Shown here in pieces: positions 16,925-26,176 of a stretch of DNA of 52,801 nt. Within the stretch, counting starts at the first letter, position 1; each line of letters starts with the position of its first letter. The translations under genes were made by a program, and so were the position numbers. The notes beneath the pieces were generated by a model. The model saw only the letters and a program-made list of their open reading frames with translations. It was not told where the DNA came from and searched no databases. Origin of the DNA: Bacteroidaceae bacterium (lineage in GTDB: Bacteria > Bacteroidota > Bacteroidia > Bacteroidales > Bacteroidaceae). The stretch spans positions 1-52,801 of the forward strand of contig CAAGDO010000012.1 of NCBI GenBank assembly GCA_900768625.1, in the 5' to 3' direction.

Positions 16925-19027
16925 ATGAAAACCATCCTCCACCATACGTTGATTCTCTTCCTGCTGTTTCTCTTTTTTCAGGAAACGGCAAGGGCACAAA
17001 TGGACCAATCGCCGATGCTGACATGGGAAGAATTTCTCAATGAATATGCAGCAGAGACAGCCCCCAAGGACCAAACGGAAGATGAAACCAGTGGCGGACT
17101 GAGTGAAGCAGAAATCGACCAGCTGGAATCGTTGGCAACCTATCCACTGGAAATCAATCGAGCCACGCGCGAAGACTTCATGCAGCTCCCTTTTCTCGAC
17201 GAAGGACAAATCCATTCGCTGCTCGACTACCGCGCTGCAAAACGCGGATTCAAAGCCATGGGAGAACTGATGCTACTCAGGGATTTTGATTTTCGCACGC
17301 GACGCTGGATGACCCTCTTCATGCGCTGCGATTCTGCTTATCATGACCTTCACTCCTATGTGACTACACGGTCCACTGACCGTACATTACCCCGGAAGCA
17401 CAACCTCAACGAAGAACACCATGAGATCATCTCCCGACTCGACGTGCCACTCTATCGTCGGGAGGGAAACAATCCGCAAAAGGAACGTGGGGAAACCAAT
17501 TATTTCACGGGTCCTCCGCTCCGCCATCTCCTTCGCTATCGCTATGTATCTGGACAACAGGCGAAATGGGGTTTGACCCTCGAAAAGGACGAAGGGGAAC
17601 CCGTAGCCAAACAAGGATTCTACCCCTATGACCATATCTCGGCCTACTTCTACTTGCACCCTTGGAGAAAACATTGGGAAATCGTGATGGGGGATTACGA
17701 AGTGAGGAGCGGACGAGGACTTATCGCAGGAAGACAGATGTTTGGCGGAAGCAGTTCGTTTGCCTCTCAGCGAAAAATTCGTACAGCGCTGACGCTCCGA
17801 CCGCACACATCGGCTGCAGAATACGGATTTTTCAGAGGTGGGGCCATGGCCTGGACCATGGGGGCGTTTCGTCTGGCGGGTTATGCCTCTCTTCGGAAGC
17901 TTGATGCGCGAACGGAGAACGGCACCGTCCGTACCATCCTACAGACAGGACTTCACCGCACCTTACGCGAAATCGAACGCAGACGCAACCTTCGCTGCCT
18001 CACCGGCGGAATGGCTGCAGAGTGGGAAAACGACCATGCCGGAGTGACGCTCCATGCGCTCACCTCCCACTACGCCCTCCCCCTTGAGCCCGATGACCGT
18101 CTCTACAACCGCGACCTCTTTCGCGGATCCACAATCACCAACCTCTCTGCCAGTTGGCACTTACAACGCTCGATCTTCAACATAGGCGGCGAATACGCCA
18201 TGGACCAAGGGGGACATATCGCTCTCGAACAAATCCTGATATATACCCCCAGCAAAAAATTGACGACGAATCTTCAACTCCGTCATTTCTCGCCCGCCTT
18301 CACCAGCCCCTATGGTCAGGCGCTCCAGCAGGGATCACGGGTGAGAAACGAACAAGGCGCGCTCATAGGCGCTACATTTCGTCCGAACATGGATTGGCTA
18401 TTCACCTCATCACTCGACATTTTCCGCTTCATCCATCCCACTTACAGTTCCGTCCTTCCGCATGCGAAAGGTGTGGAATGGGCCGTCACGGCGAATGGCT
18501 ACGTGGGCAAGCGCAACACACTACAGGTCAACTATCGGCTGAAAAGCCGCGAACGCACCATCTCGGGCTATGAACTTCTGGAATGGCGTACCACCCAGCG
18601 AATCATTGTTGGATACACCGCCGTACGGCGGGCATGGAAAATCACCCCAATGCTCGCCGCCTCCTTCGCTTCGCGTCAGACGGGAAGGAGAGATTGGGGA
18701 ATCCTTCTGGGACAACGCACGGCTTGGAACAAGGGGAGACACTGGAAATGGAGCTTGCTCACAGTTTGGTTCAAAACCACTGATTTTGCCAGCGCCATCT
18801 ATGTGCAGAAGCCCGACCTCCTCCAGTCTGGCCTAGCTTCAGCTTTTGCCCATCATGGCACCCATCTTTCCACCACCTTGAGTTATGCTCCCACGGAACA
18901 TCTTTCGGCAGGGGTACGCCTCGCCATGTTGCGCTATTTTAACCAGTGTTCGCAATCGACGGGAGTTATGAAAATCAACTCGCCATGGAAAAACGACGTG
19001 GCCTTGCTGGTAAAATATGCGTTTTGA
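16925..19027 (+). CDS. Secreted helix-hairpin-helix protein with a likely beta-barrel
   Basis: A 700-residue protein with a clear signal peptide (residues 1-24, cut after ARA). A ComEA-like helix-hairpin-helix unit lies at about 75-140 (LEINRATREDFMQLPFL, then a second hairpin ending FKAMGELML). The remaining 500 residues alternate aromatic and polar positions and end in VKYAF, with a terminal Phe as in outer-membrane barrels. Such proteins are common in Bacteroidota and have no established role; DNA contact at the cell surface or a structural role are both possible. The hydrolase gene directly upstream gives no clear hint. Confidence 0.8.
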   Translation: MKTILHHTLILFLLFLFFQETARAQMDQSPMLTWEEFLNEYAAETAPKDQTEDETSGGLSEAEIDQLESLATYPLEINRATREDFMQLPFLDEGQIHSLLDYRAAKRGFKAMGELMLLRDFDFRTRRWMTLFMRCDSAYHDLHSYVTTRSTDRTLPRKHNLNEEHHEIISRLDVPLYRREGNNPQKERGETNYFTGPPLRHLLRYRYVSGQQAKWGLTLEKDEGEPVAKQGFYPYDHISAYFYLHPWRKHWEIVMGDYEVRSGRGLIAGRQMFGGSSSFASQRKIRTALTLRPHTSAAEYGFFRGGAMAWTMGAFRLAGYASLRKLDARTENGTVRTILQTGLHRTLREIERRRNLRCLTGGMAAEWENDHAGVTLHALTSHYALPLEPDDRLYNRDLFRGSTITNLSASWHLQRSIFNIGGEYAMDQGGHIALEQILIYTPSKKLTTNLQLRHFSPAFTSPYGQALQQGSRVRNEQGALIGATFRPNMDWLFTSSLDIFRFIHPTYSSVLPHAKGVEWAVTANGYVGKRNTLQVNYRLKSRERTISGYELLEWRTTQRIIVGYTAVRRAWKITPMLAASFASRQTGRRDWGILLGQRTAWNKGRHWKWSLLTVWFKTTDFASAIYVQKPDLLQSGLASAFAHHGTHLSTTLSYAPTEHLSAGVRLAMLRYFNQCSQSTGVMKINSPWKNDVALLVKYAF

Positions 19028-19069
19028 ATTATTGCTGTCCACAATAACCACTTTTGAACATAAAAACCA

Positions 19070-19105
19070 GGGCTGGATTTCTCGCATGAAATCCAGCCCC
19101 CTTTG
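19070..19105. terminator. Terminator between convergent genes
   Basis: GGGCTGGATTTC (19070-19081) pairs perfectly with GAAATCCAGCCC (19088-19099) over a 6-base loop. It is flanked by AAAAACCA on the left and CCTTTGTT on the right, so it can act for the + strand gene and for glgB on the - strand. Confidence 0.8.
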
Positions 19106-19253
19106 TTACCGCGTTTCTTGCAAAAGCCGTCCCGTGGTCGTTATGAAAAAAAGAGAAGTGCGGCATGCGCGATTCCGAATCAGGCATTGAAGAACGATAC
19201 CTCACGCGGAGTCACACATGCCACACTTGCTACTTGGATTGATATCCGTTTTT

Positions 19254-21428
19254 TCAATCCTTCTTCTTGCGAAGCACCACTGCGGAACGGGCAGGGAGAT
19301 AAAGTTGGAGCCATCCCTTGCCGTCGCGCTGAAGGAGCTGGTCGAAGTTGGTGAAATGAGTCACCGTGTCATCAGCGAGTCCATTGCCTCCATAGGCAGG
19401 TGCATCTGTATTGAGCACAACTTCGTAGGCACCCTCTGGCATCATGAAGCCATAGCCTTCATAGGAGCGTGTGGGGGAGAAATTGAAAACGAAGAGGAGA
19501 TCGCCACGGCTATAGGCGAGGACCTGATCAGAATCATTGTGCCATACTTCCTGAACGGGGAACTTGCGGATGTCGCCAACCGACTCGAGGAGATGAATCA
19601 TGTCATGATCGAAATCGCCAAGATAATGGTAGCAGAGGTCGTGGTTGTCGACGAGGTTCCACTGGCGACGGGCATACTTGTAACTCCAGTTGTTGCCTTC
19701 GCGGGGGAAGTCAATCCATTCAGGATGACCGAACTCGTTGCCCATGAAGTTGAGATAGCCGCCGTTGATTGTGGAGGCTGTGACGAGTCGAATCATCTTA
19801 TGGAGAGCGATGCCACGATGGACTGTTCCATTCTCATCGCCTTTGCGGAAGTGCCAGTACATGTCTGCATCGATGAGTCGGAAAATGAGAGTCTTGTCAC
19901 CCACGAGTGCCTGGTCGTGGCTCTCGCAATAAGAGATGGTTCGTTCGTCAGCGCGGCGATTGGTCACTTCCCAGAAAATAGATGAGGGTTTCCAGTCCTC
20001 ATCGCGGAATTCCTTGATGGTCTTGATCCAATAGTCGGGCACGTTCATAGCCATGCGATAGTCAAATCCGTAACCACCATCAGCAAAGGGAGCCGCAAGT
20101 CCGGGCATGCCACTAACTTCTTCGGCAATGGTGACGGCCTGAGGCTTGATCTCATGGATAAGGAGATTGGCCATGGTCAGATAGGCGATAGCATTGTCGT
20201 CCTGATGGCCATTGTAGTAGTCAGGATAACCGCAAAAGGCTTCGCCCAGTCCGTGGCTATAGTAGAGCATGGAGGTGACACCATCAAATCGGAAACCATC
20301 GAAATTGAATTCCGTGAGCCAGTACTTGCAGTTGGAAAGCAGGAAGTGAATAACATCGTTCTTTCCATAGTCGAAGCAGAGGCTATCCCATGCGGAGTGT
20401 TCATGGCGGCCGCCGGGATAGAAGAACTGGTTGGGATCACCGCAGTAGTTGCCGAGGCCTTCCACTTCGTTCTTGACAGCGTGGCTATGGACAAGGTCCA
20501 TGATGACCATGATACCTGCCTCATGGGCTTCGTCAATGAGTTGTTTGAGTTCTTCTGGCGTGCCGAAGCGGCTGGAGGCTGCGAAGAAAGAGCTGACATG
20601 ATAGCCGAAACTGCCATAATAGGGATGTTCGGCAATAGCCATGATCTGAATGCAGTTGTAGCCTTCCTTGATGATGCGGGGGAGCACATTCAGGCGGAAT
20701 TCCTCGTAGGTTCCCACCTTTTCTGCATCCTGCGCCATACCGATGTGGCATTCGTAGATGAAGAGGGGCTCCTTTTTCGGACGGAAGCGCTTGGTCTTCC
20801 ATTCATAGGGTTGGGCAGGATTCCACACCTGTGCGGAGAAGATCTTGGTATGCTCGTCCTGCACGACGCGTTGGGCCCATGCCGGCACGCGTTCTCCTTG
20901 ACCGCCCTCCCAGTGGATGGACAGCTTGTAGAGATCCTCGTGGTGGAGTTTGCTCAGAGGAAGTTTCAGTTCCCAGTTTCCGGTACCCTTGATACGCTTG
21001 AAGGCATAAGCGGGGTCTTCTTTCCATCCGTTGAAATCACCGATGAGATAGATTTCCGTAGCGTTGGGTGCCCATTCGCGCAACACCCACTGGCGGGCCG
21101 TGGCGTGAAGGCCGAAGTAGAGGTGACCATCAGCGAAGTCAGCGAGGGATGTCTTACCTCCTGTGAGCTCCTGAATCTTCTGGATGACATGATCGTGGCG
21201 TCCCTGGATTGCGCCTTCGAAGGGCTTGAGCCAGGTGTCGTTCTTGACGAGCTTCAATTCTACAGGCTTCGCAACCTTGGTTGCCTTTGCACGTGTGGTG
21301 CGGGTCTTGGCGGTTGACGTCGTAGCCTTGGTGGCCTTAGTGGCCTTGGCACGTGTGGTGCGGGTCTTGGCGGGGGTTTCCTGCATTTCAGGTGCAGCTA
21401 CCTTAGTTCCTGATTTCTTTTGTTTCAT
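19254..21428 (-). CDS. glgB: 1,4-alpha-glucan branching enzyme, eukaryote-like, with a Lys/Thr/Ala-rich tail
   Basis: Glycoside hydrolase family 13 enzyme that makes alpha-1,6 branches in glycogen, 724 residues. A carbohydrate-binding domain (about 100-210) is followed by the catalytic barrel. The nucleophile is D382 (GFRFDG), the acid/base E436 (IAEEVSG) and the third carboxylate D505 (ESHDQ). The layout is close to the GBE1 class of eukaryotes rather than to E. coli GlgB. Residues 1-60 form an unusual basic tail with a near-perfect 20-residue duplication (AKTRTTRAKATK at 20-31 and 40-51). The tail is not needed for the fold and resembles histone H1-like sequences. It is the last gene of the - strand run, 62 bases after the MORN gene. 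Confidence 0.95.
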   Translation of the reverse strand: MKQKKSGTKVAAPEMQETPAKTRTTRAKATKATKATTSTAKTRTTRAKATKVAKPVELKLVKNDTWLKPFEGAIQGRHDHVIQKIQELTGGKTSLADFADGHLYFGLHATARQWVLREWAPNATEIYLIGDFNGWKEDPAYAFKRIKGTGNWELKLPLSKLHHEDLYKLSIHWEGGQGERVPAWAQRVVQDEHTKIFSAQVWNPAQPYEWKTKRFRPKKEPLFIYECHIGMAQDAEKVGTYEEFRLNVLPRIIKEGYNCIQIMAIAEHPYYGSFGYHVSSFFAASSRFGTPEELKQLIDEAHEAGIMVIMDLVHSHAVKNEVEGLGNYCGDPNQFFYPGGRHEHSAWDSLCFDYGKNDVIHFLLSNCKYWLTEFNFDGFRFDGVTSMLYYSHGLGEAFCGYPDYYNGHQDDNAIAYLTMANLLIHEIKPQAVTIAEEVSGMPGLAAPFADGGYGFDYRMAMNVPDYWIKTIKEFRDEDWKPSSIFWEVTNRRADERTISYCESHDQALVGDKTLIFRLIDADMYWHFRKGDENGTVHRGIALHKMIRLVTASTINGGYLNFMGNEFGHPEWIDFPREGNNWSYKYARRQWNLVDNHDLCYHYLGDFDHDMIHLLESVGDIRKFPVQEVWHNDSDQVLAYSRGDLLFVFNFSPTRSYEGYGFMMPEGAYEVVLNTDAPAYGGNGLADDTVTHFTNFDQLLQRDGKGWLQLYLPARSAVVLRKKKD
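21276..21374 (-). repeat. 60-bp tandem duplication inside glgB
   Basis: GCACGTGTGGTGCGGGTCTT occurs at 21289 and again at 21349, exactly 60 bases apart, within longer near-identical units. In frame it duplicates 20 residues of the basic N-terminal tail. Unit number could vary between strains without a frameshift. Confidence 0.85.
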
Positions 21429-21490
21429 GGGACCTGTAAGGTATTAGTATGTGGATTTTTCAGTGAATTGTCTCAGTGGACATCTTTTTC

Positions 21491-22621
21491 CTACATAACA
21501 AGACGTCCGTTGGAATATTCGCCTTTTTTGGTGACATTGCCATTGGCGTCGTATTCCACGAACTTTCCGTGTTTCTGTCCGTCCTTGTAGGTGCAGTCGA
21601 TACGCGAACCATCGGCTTTGATTTCCACGGATTTACCGTTACGCCGACCTTCACGGAATTCGCCTTTGAAGCGTCCGCCAGCCGCAAAACGAAGGGTACC
21701 TTCGCCGTCCATGCGATTGTTCTTCCATTGACCGTTGTATTCGTCTCCGTTTTTCCATTTGTAGACGCCGTGACCATGCATCATGTTGTGCTGCCACTGT
21801 CCGGTGTAGGTTGCCACGCCTTTCCATTGGAATGTGCCTTGGCCGCTCTGTTCGCCATTGAGGAAGTTGCCGACATACTGGTCACCGTTGGCAAATCGGA
21901 AAGTGCCTTCGCCCGTACGTTCGCCGGCCACGTATTGGCCCTCGTAGGTGTCGCCGTTTCGGAACTTGTAGATTCCGCGGCCTTCCTGCATGTCGTCCTT
22001 CCATTCTCCGGAATAGTAGTCACCGTCAGCATAGAAGTATGTGCCACGACCATTGCGCTGGTTGTTGGCCCAGGATCCTTCGTATTTTGAACCGTCGTTC
22101 CAGTCGAAATATCCTTTGCCGCTCTTCTGGTCGTTGAGCCAGTCGCCTTTGTAGAAGGCTCCGCTCTTGTAGGTATAGGTGCCGCGGCCGGAACGTTTGT
22201 CCTCTTTCCATGTTCCGTCATAGACGTCACCGTTGTAATAGTACATTTTGCCGGTGCCTTCCTTCTGGTTACGATACCAGAGTCCTACGTAGCGGTTGTT
22301 GTTGACCGCATAGAACGTGCCGCGGCCGTTGCGCTCATTCTTGGTCCAGTTTCCTTCGTAGCGCGAACCATCGGCTGCGGTGAAGGTGCCTTCGCCGTGG
22401 CGCATACCTTTTGAGAATTCGCCTTCGTAGGTGTCACCGTTTTCATATTGCACACGTCCTTTTCCGTTGGGCTTACTGCCGGAGAGTTCACCGGTGTAGA
22501 TTCCGCCGTCCTTGAGCGTGCATGACCCCACTACAATCTTTTGTGCCTCAACGGGGGTGACGTAGGCAGGCATGGCAAGCGTGAGGACGCCAGCCACTAA
22601 AAGATGCTTCTGTATGTCCAT
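21491..22621 (-). CDS. Exported MORN-repeat protein
   Basis: A 376-residue protein with a signal peptide (about residues 1-26, cut near VEA). From Y42 to 363 there are 14 uninterrupted repeats of exactly 23 residues with the MORN pattern Y-x-G-x-W-x5-(R/K)-x-G-x-G, and a short tail follows. MORN repeats form long beta-hairpin rods that bind proteins or lipids. In Bacteroidota such proteins usually have no defined partner. The gene lies between kdsB and glgB, in the same direction as cell-wall and lipopolysaccharide genes, so an envelope scaffold role is plausible but only inferred. Confidence 0.9.
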   Translation of the reverse strand: MDIQKHLLVAGVLTLAMPAYVTPVEAQKIVVGSCTLKDGGIYTGELSGSKPNGKGRVQYENGDTYEGEFSKGMRHGEGTFTAADGSRYEGNWTKNERNGRGTFYAVNNNRYVGLWYRNQKEGTGKMYYYNGDVYDGTWKEDKRSGRGTYTYKSGAFYKGDWLNDQKSGKGYFDWNDGSKYEGSWANNQRNGRGTYFYADGDYYSGEWKDDMQEGRGIYKFRNGDTYEGQYVAGERTGEGTFRFANGDQYVGNFLNGEQSGQGTFQWKGVATYTGQWQHNMMHGHGVYKWKNGDEYNGQWKNNRMDGEGTLRFAAGGRFKGEFREGRRNGKSVEIKADGSRIDCTYKDGQKHGKFVEYDANGNVTKKGEYSNGRLVM

Positions 22622-22761
22622 TTCTGTTGTTTTCGATTCTTGTTTTTTGCGACTTACGGGCGCTTTCTTTCTGCCCGTTGGGGGGAGGAAACGGCATGGA
22701 GAGCCGGGGGAAGTGCATAGCTGTTTTCCCTATTCTTCATCCGTTCGCCGGACCGCACAGG

Positions 22762-23520
22762 TCAGGAAGCTGCTTTGCGGGCGAGAAAATCCTCAGCTCG
22801 CTTCAGGTCGTCTGGCGTGTCGATGCCAATGGTTTCCGTCTGCGTCGTGCCAACCTTGATGCAGAAGCCAGCCTGGAGCCAACGGAGCTGCTCGAGAGAT
22901 TCGCACTGCTCAAGGTCGCCCATGGGCATGGCGGTTAGAGCCTTGAGCACTTCGGCACGATAGGCATAGAGGCCGATGTGCTTGAGGAATGTATGGCGTG
23001 AGGGCCATTCCGCGCGGTCGATGCCGCGAAGATAGGGGATGACGCTGCGAGAGAAATACAGGGCCCGCTGCTTGTTGTCGATAACCACTTTCGGAGAATT
23101 CGGATTCTCGATTTCCGCCATGGGGGCATCGGCTGAAAATGGCTTGACGAGGGTGGCAATCTGCGTGTCGGTATCATCGAAGCAGCGCATGATGCTTTCA
23201 AGCTGGGAGGCAGCAATGAAGGGTTCGTCGCCCTGAACATTGACAATCACGTCGGCATCACTGCCCAGTTTGCAATAAGCCTCATAGCAACGGTCGGTTC
23301 CGCTGCGATGACTGATGGAAGTCATCACGGCTCTTCCACCGAAAGCTTCAACAGCCGCCATGATGCGTTCATCGTCGGTGGCCACACAGACTTCATCGAA
23401 AACTTCACTCACGCGTCGGTAGACGTGCTCAATGATGGGGGTTCCGCCCAGTAGGGCCAATGGTTTGGCAGGAAAGCGGGTGGAGGCGTATCGCGCTGGA
23501 ATGATGGCTATGAATTTCAT
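22762..23520 (-). CDS. kdsB: 3-deoxy-manno-octulosonate cytidylyltransferase
   Basis: Cytoplasmic enzyme that activates Kdo with CTP to CMP-Kdo for lipid A-core synthesis, 252 residues. The start MKFIAIIPARYASTRFP was chosen over an upstream frame from 23601, because this segment is the conserved nucleotide-binding N-terminus (PARxxSTRFPxKPL). Further signatures are VATDDERI, SGTDRCYEA, VNVQGDEPFI, the substrate-binding YFSRSVIPY, and EQLRWLQAG near the end. All match the family closely. Confidence 0.96.
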   Translation of the reverse strand: MKFIAIIPARYASTRFPAKPLALLGGTPIIEHVYRRVSEVFDEVCVATDDERIMAAVEAFGGRAVMTSISHRSGTDRCYEAYCKLGSDADVIVNVQGDEPFIAASQLESIMRCFDDTDTQIATLVKPFSADAPMAEIENPNSPKVVIDNKQRALYFSRSVIPYLRGIDRAEWPSRHTFLKHIGLYAYRAEVLKALTAMPMGDLEQCESLEQLRWLQAGFCIKVGTTQTETIGIDTPDDLKRAEDFLARKAAS

Positions 23521-23556
23521 TGTCAGTAAGGAAAAAGGGGTATAATATGTGGAGAA

Positions 23557-23576
23557 CGGGGGCGCACTTGCCCCCG
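23557..23576 (-). terminator. GC-rich hairpin between the PBP gene and kdsB
   Basis: CGGGGGC (23557-23563) pairs with GCCCCCG (23570-23576) over six bases. On the - strand only TTCTCC follows, so it may attenuate rather than end transcription. Confidence 0.45.
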
Positions 23577-23607
23577 ATAGGTGCTTGATTGTCAGGAGCA
23601 ATATGCA

Positions 23608-25986
23608 TCAATCGAAATAGCTTTCAGACGTTGCATTCGATTTCTGCCTTGCAGCGGGTTCGCCCGAAGCTTCTTCGCCTGAGGCATTTTCATCATATTC
23701 TCCCTCCTCATCCCCTTCTCGGGGAGTCAGATGGTCATGGTCCTCAATAGAGGCAGGCTTCTCGAAGTCGCGTTCGGGGTCGTAGCCAAGTGATTTATTG
23801 GCATACACCTTACGCATGTAGAGGGCCCAGACGGGAAGCGCAGAGGCGGAACCTTGACCGAGCGCCATACTGTTGAAGTGGATGTCGCGTTCTTCTCCAC
23901 CCACCCAGCAGGCGGTGACAAGCTGGGGCACACAGCCGACGAACCAACCATCGGAATTACTGTTGGTCGTACCCGTCTTGCCGGCAATGGGTCCTTCAAG
24001 CTTGAAAGCATAGCGCAAGCGTCGACCCGTTCCGTGATCTATGACGGCTTTCATCATGTCGATCATATTGTAGGCCGTTTCTTCGCTATAGACCTCATTG
24101 GTGCGCGGCGTGAATTCCGCCACGATGTTTCCCTCGCTGTCTTCTATGCGGGTGACGAGGAGCGGTGCACGGCGGATACCTTTTTCCACAAAGGCGGTGT
24201 AGGCCGAAGCCATTTCGGCTGCCGTGATGTCACACGTGCCGAGACAGAGAGGGAGAGAAGGCTGCATGTTATCGTTTGCCACTCCGAGGGCATGGAGGTC
24301 GCGCACAAGACCTTGACCTGTGGGATCGATTTCGTACATGAGGCCGGCCGTCACCCAGTTGTTAGACTGGCTCAGACCCCATTTGAGGGTCACATGCTGG
24401 CCGTAGCAAGCGCGGCTACCATTGCGCGGAGTCCAATTGCCGAAGCTGCGTTGCACGTTGAGGATGGTCGACATAGGACTCATGCCGCCCTGCATGGCCA
24501 TGGCGTAGACGAATGGTTTCATGGTCGAACCCACCTGACGGCGGCCGACCATGGCCATGTCATACTGGAAATGCGAGAAGTTGATGCCGCCCACATAGGC
24601 TTTCACATGGCCCGTGACGGGATCGATGCTGACAAGGCCGGAACGGAGGAATTTCTTATAGTAGAGAATGGAGTCGATGGGCGTCATGATCGTGTCGACT
24701 TCGCCGTGGAGCGAGAAGACTGTCATGGGCACTGGCGTATTGAAAGCCTTCTCAATTTCCTCAGGGGTGGCGTTGGCGGCCTTCAGAAGTCGATAGCGGT
24801 CGGTCTGGCGCATGGCGTTCTTGATGCGACGAATCACATCGGAACGCTTGAGATCAGCACTGTAGGGAAAATTGGGGGAGGAACGGCGTTCCGCTTCGAA
24901 GAGGGGCTGGAGCTTGAGACCTACCTGCTGAAAGACGGCCTCTTCAGCATACTGCTGCATGCGGGAGTCGATGGTGGTGTAAATCTTGAGGCCGTCGGTG
25001 TAGATGTCGTAGTTGGAACCGTCTCGTTTCGTGTTTTTGTTGCACCAGCCGTAGAGTGGGTCGTTGGCCCATGCGAGGGAATCTTCATAGAATTGCTGGC
25101 GCTGCCAACTATGATAGTTCTTGATGTCGGGCTTTTTGGCCATCATGGCGCGACGGAGATATTCGCGCATATAGGCGGCAAGTCCTTCCTTATGGTCGAT
25201 GCGATGAAAACGGAGCGTGAGGGGCTGCGTGCAGAGGTTGCTATAGTCCGTTTCTGAGAGTTTGCCGGCTTTCACCATCTGTTGGAGCACCACATTACGG
25301 CGCTCGCGGCAGCGTTCGGGTTCACGAACAGGATTGAAATAGGAGGGATTCTTGCACATTCCGACCAGCGTTGCACTCTCGAGGAGGTCGAGTTTGGCGG
25401 GGGATTTGCTGAAGTAGACGTTGGCCGCCGTCTTGATGCCCACAGCATTGTGGAGAAAATCGAAATAATTGAGGTAGAGCGTCAGAATTTCCTCCTTGGT
25501 GTAATAGCGTTCGAGCTCAACAGCGATGACCCATTCGATGGGTTTCTGGAACACGCGCTGGAGAGAAGAGGAGGCTGTGCTGGAATAGAGTTGCTTGGCA
25601 AGCTGCTGGGTGATTGTACTGCCACCACCTGCTTCCTTATGTCCCATGATGCCTCGCTTCACAACGGCACGCGCCAAAGCGCGCACATCCACGCCGGAAT
25701 GGTCATAGAAGCGCACGTCCTCAGTGGATACCAATGCGTCGAAAAGATAGGGGGAGATACTGTCGTGGGGCACGAATACGCGGTTCTCATTTCTCGACCA
25801 TGTACCGAGGAGGCGTCCATCGGCACTGATAACTTGCGAGGCGTATTTGCTGATCGGGCTTTGAAGTTCTCCGATGGGGGGCATATAGCCAATCCATCCT
25901 TTTTCGATGCCAACGATGCCGAGCACGGCAAGGAGGACAAGGGCAGCATAGATACTCCAGAGTATTTTGACGAATTTCTTTCTCAT
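23608..25986 (-). CDS. Class A penicillin-binding protein (PBP1A type)
   Basis: Bifunctional peptidoglycan synthase anchored in the inner membrane, 792 residues. One N-terminal membrane helix (about 8-28) is followed by the GT51 glycosyltransferase domain with its catalytic Glu (STEDVRFYDHSG, E89) and GGSTITQQLAKQLY. The transpeptidase domain has the nucleophile S487 (GSTMKPF), the SQSNN motif and GKTGTTNSNSDGWFVG. The last 50 residues are acidic and probably disordered. It lies between an MltF-like lytic enzyme and kdsB and probably has its own promoter (see 26069-26076). The symbol mrcA or ponA would be used in other species; I leave it open. Confidence 0.93.
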   Translation of the reverse strand: MRKKFVKILWSIYAALVLLAVLGIVGIEKGWIGYMPPIGELQSPISKYASQVISADGRLLGTWSRNENRVFVPHDSISPYLFDALVSTEDVRFYDHSGVDVRALARAVVKRGIMGHKEAGGGSTITQQLAKQLYSSTASSSLQRVFQKPIEWVIAVELERYYTKEEILTLYLNYFDFLHNAVGIKTAANVYFSKSPAKLDLLESATLVGMCKNPSYFNPVREPERCRERRNVVLQQMVKAGKLSETDYSNLCTQPLTLRFHRIDHKEGLAAYMREYLRRAMMAKKPDIKNYHSWQRQQFYEDSLAWANDPLYGWCNKNTKRDGSNYDIYTDGLKIYTTIDSRMQQYAEEAVFQQVGLKLQPLFEAERRSSPNFPYSADLKRSDVIRRIKNAMRQTDRYRLLKAANATPEEIEKAFNTPVPMTVFSLHGEVDTIMTPIDSILYYKKFLRSGLVSIDPVTGHVKAYVGGINFSHFQYDMAMVGRRQVGSTMKPFVYAMAMQGGMSPMSTILNVQRSFGNWTPRNGSRACYGQHVTLKWGLSQSNNWVTAGLMYEIDPTGQGLVRDLHALGVANDNMQPSLPLCLGTCDITAAEMASAYTAFVEKGIRRAPLLVTRIEDSEGNIVAEFTPRTNEVYSEETAYNMIDMMKAVIDHGTGRRLRYAFKLEGPIAGKTGTTNSNSDGWFVGCVPQLVTACWVGGEERDIHFNSMALGQGSASALPVWALYMRKVYANKSLGYDPERDFEKPASIEDHDHLTPREGDEEGEYDENASGEEASGEPAARQKSNATSESYFD

Positions 25987-26068
25987 AGGGGTTGTAAGAC
26001 GTCACTCACGGCCTGATACGAATGGGCAGGGCACTGGACGCTTTCCGGGTATTTAGGGATTATATCTG

Positions 26069-26076
26069 CAAACTTA
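26069..26076 (-). promoter_or_regulatory. Possible -10 element for the PBP gene
   Basis: On the - strand this reads TAAGTTTG, a match to TAnnTTTG, about 80 bases before the start codon. No TTTG stands at the expected distance upstream. Confidence 0.4.
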
Positions 26077-26176
26077 CGGATTTTCGGCGTAAAATGCAGG
26101 TTTTTCCGTCACTATTTGCTTTGCAACGTCCGATTTGCAGGCGAAAACGGGATTATATGGACATCTGGAGGTTTTC

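Noticed and set aside
20154..21317. 387-residue frame antisense to glgB
   Set aside because: The branching enzyme on the other strand has all catalytic residues; the antisense product shows no family.
23854..25257. 467-residue frame antisense to the PBP gene
   Set aside because: His/Gly/Val-rich composition typical of reverse reading of a coding strand.
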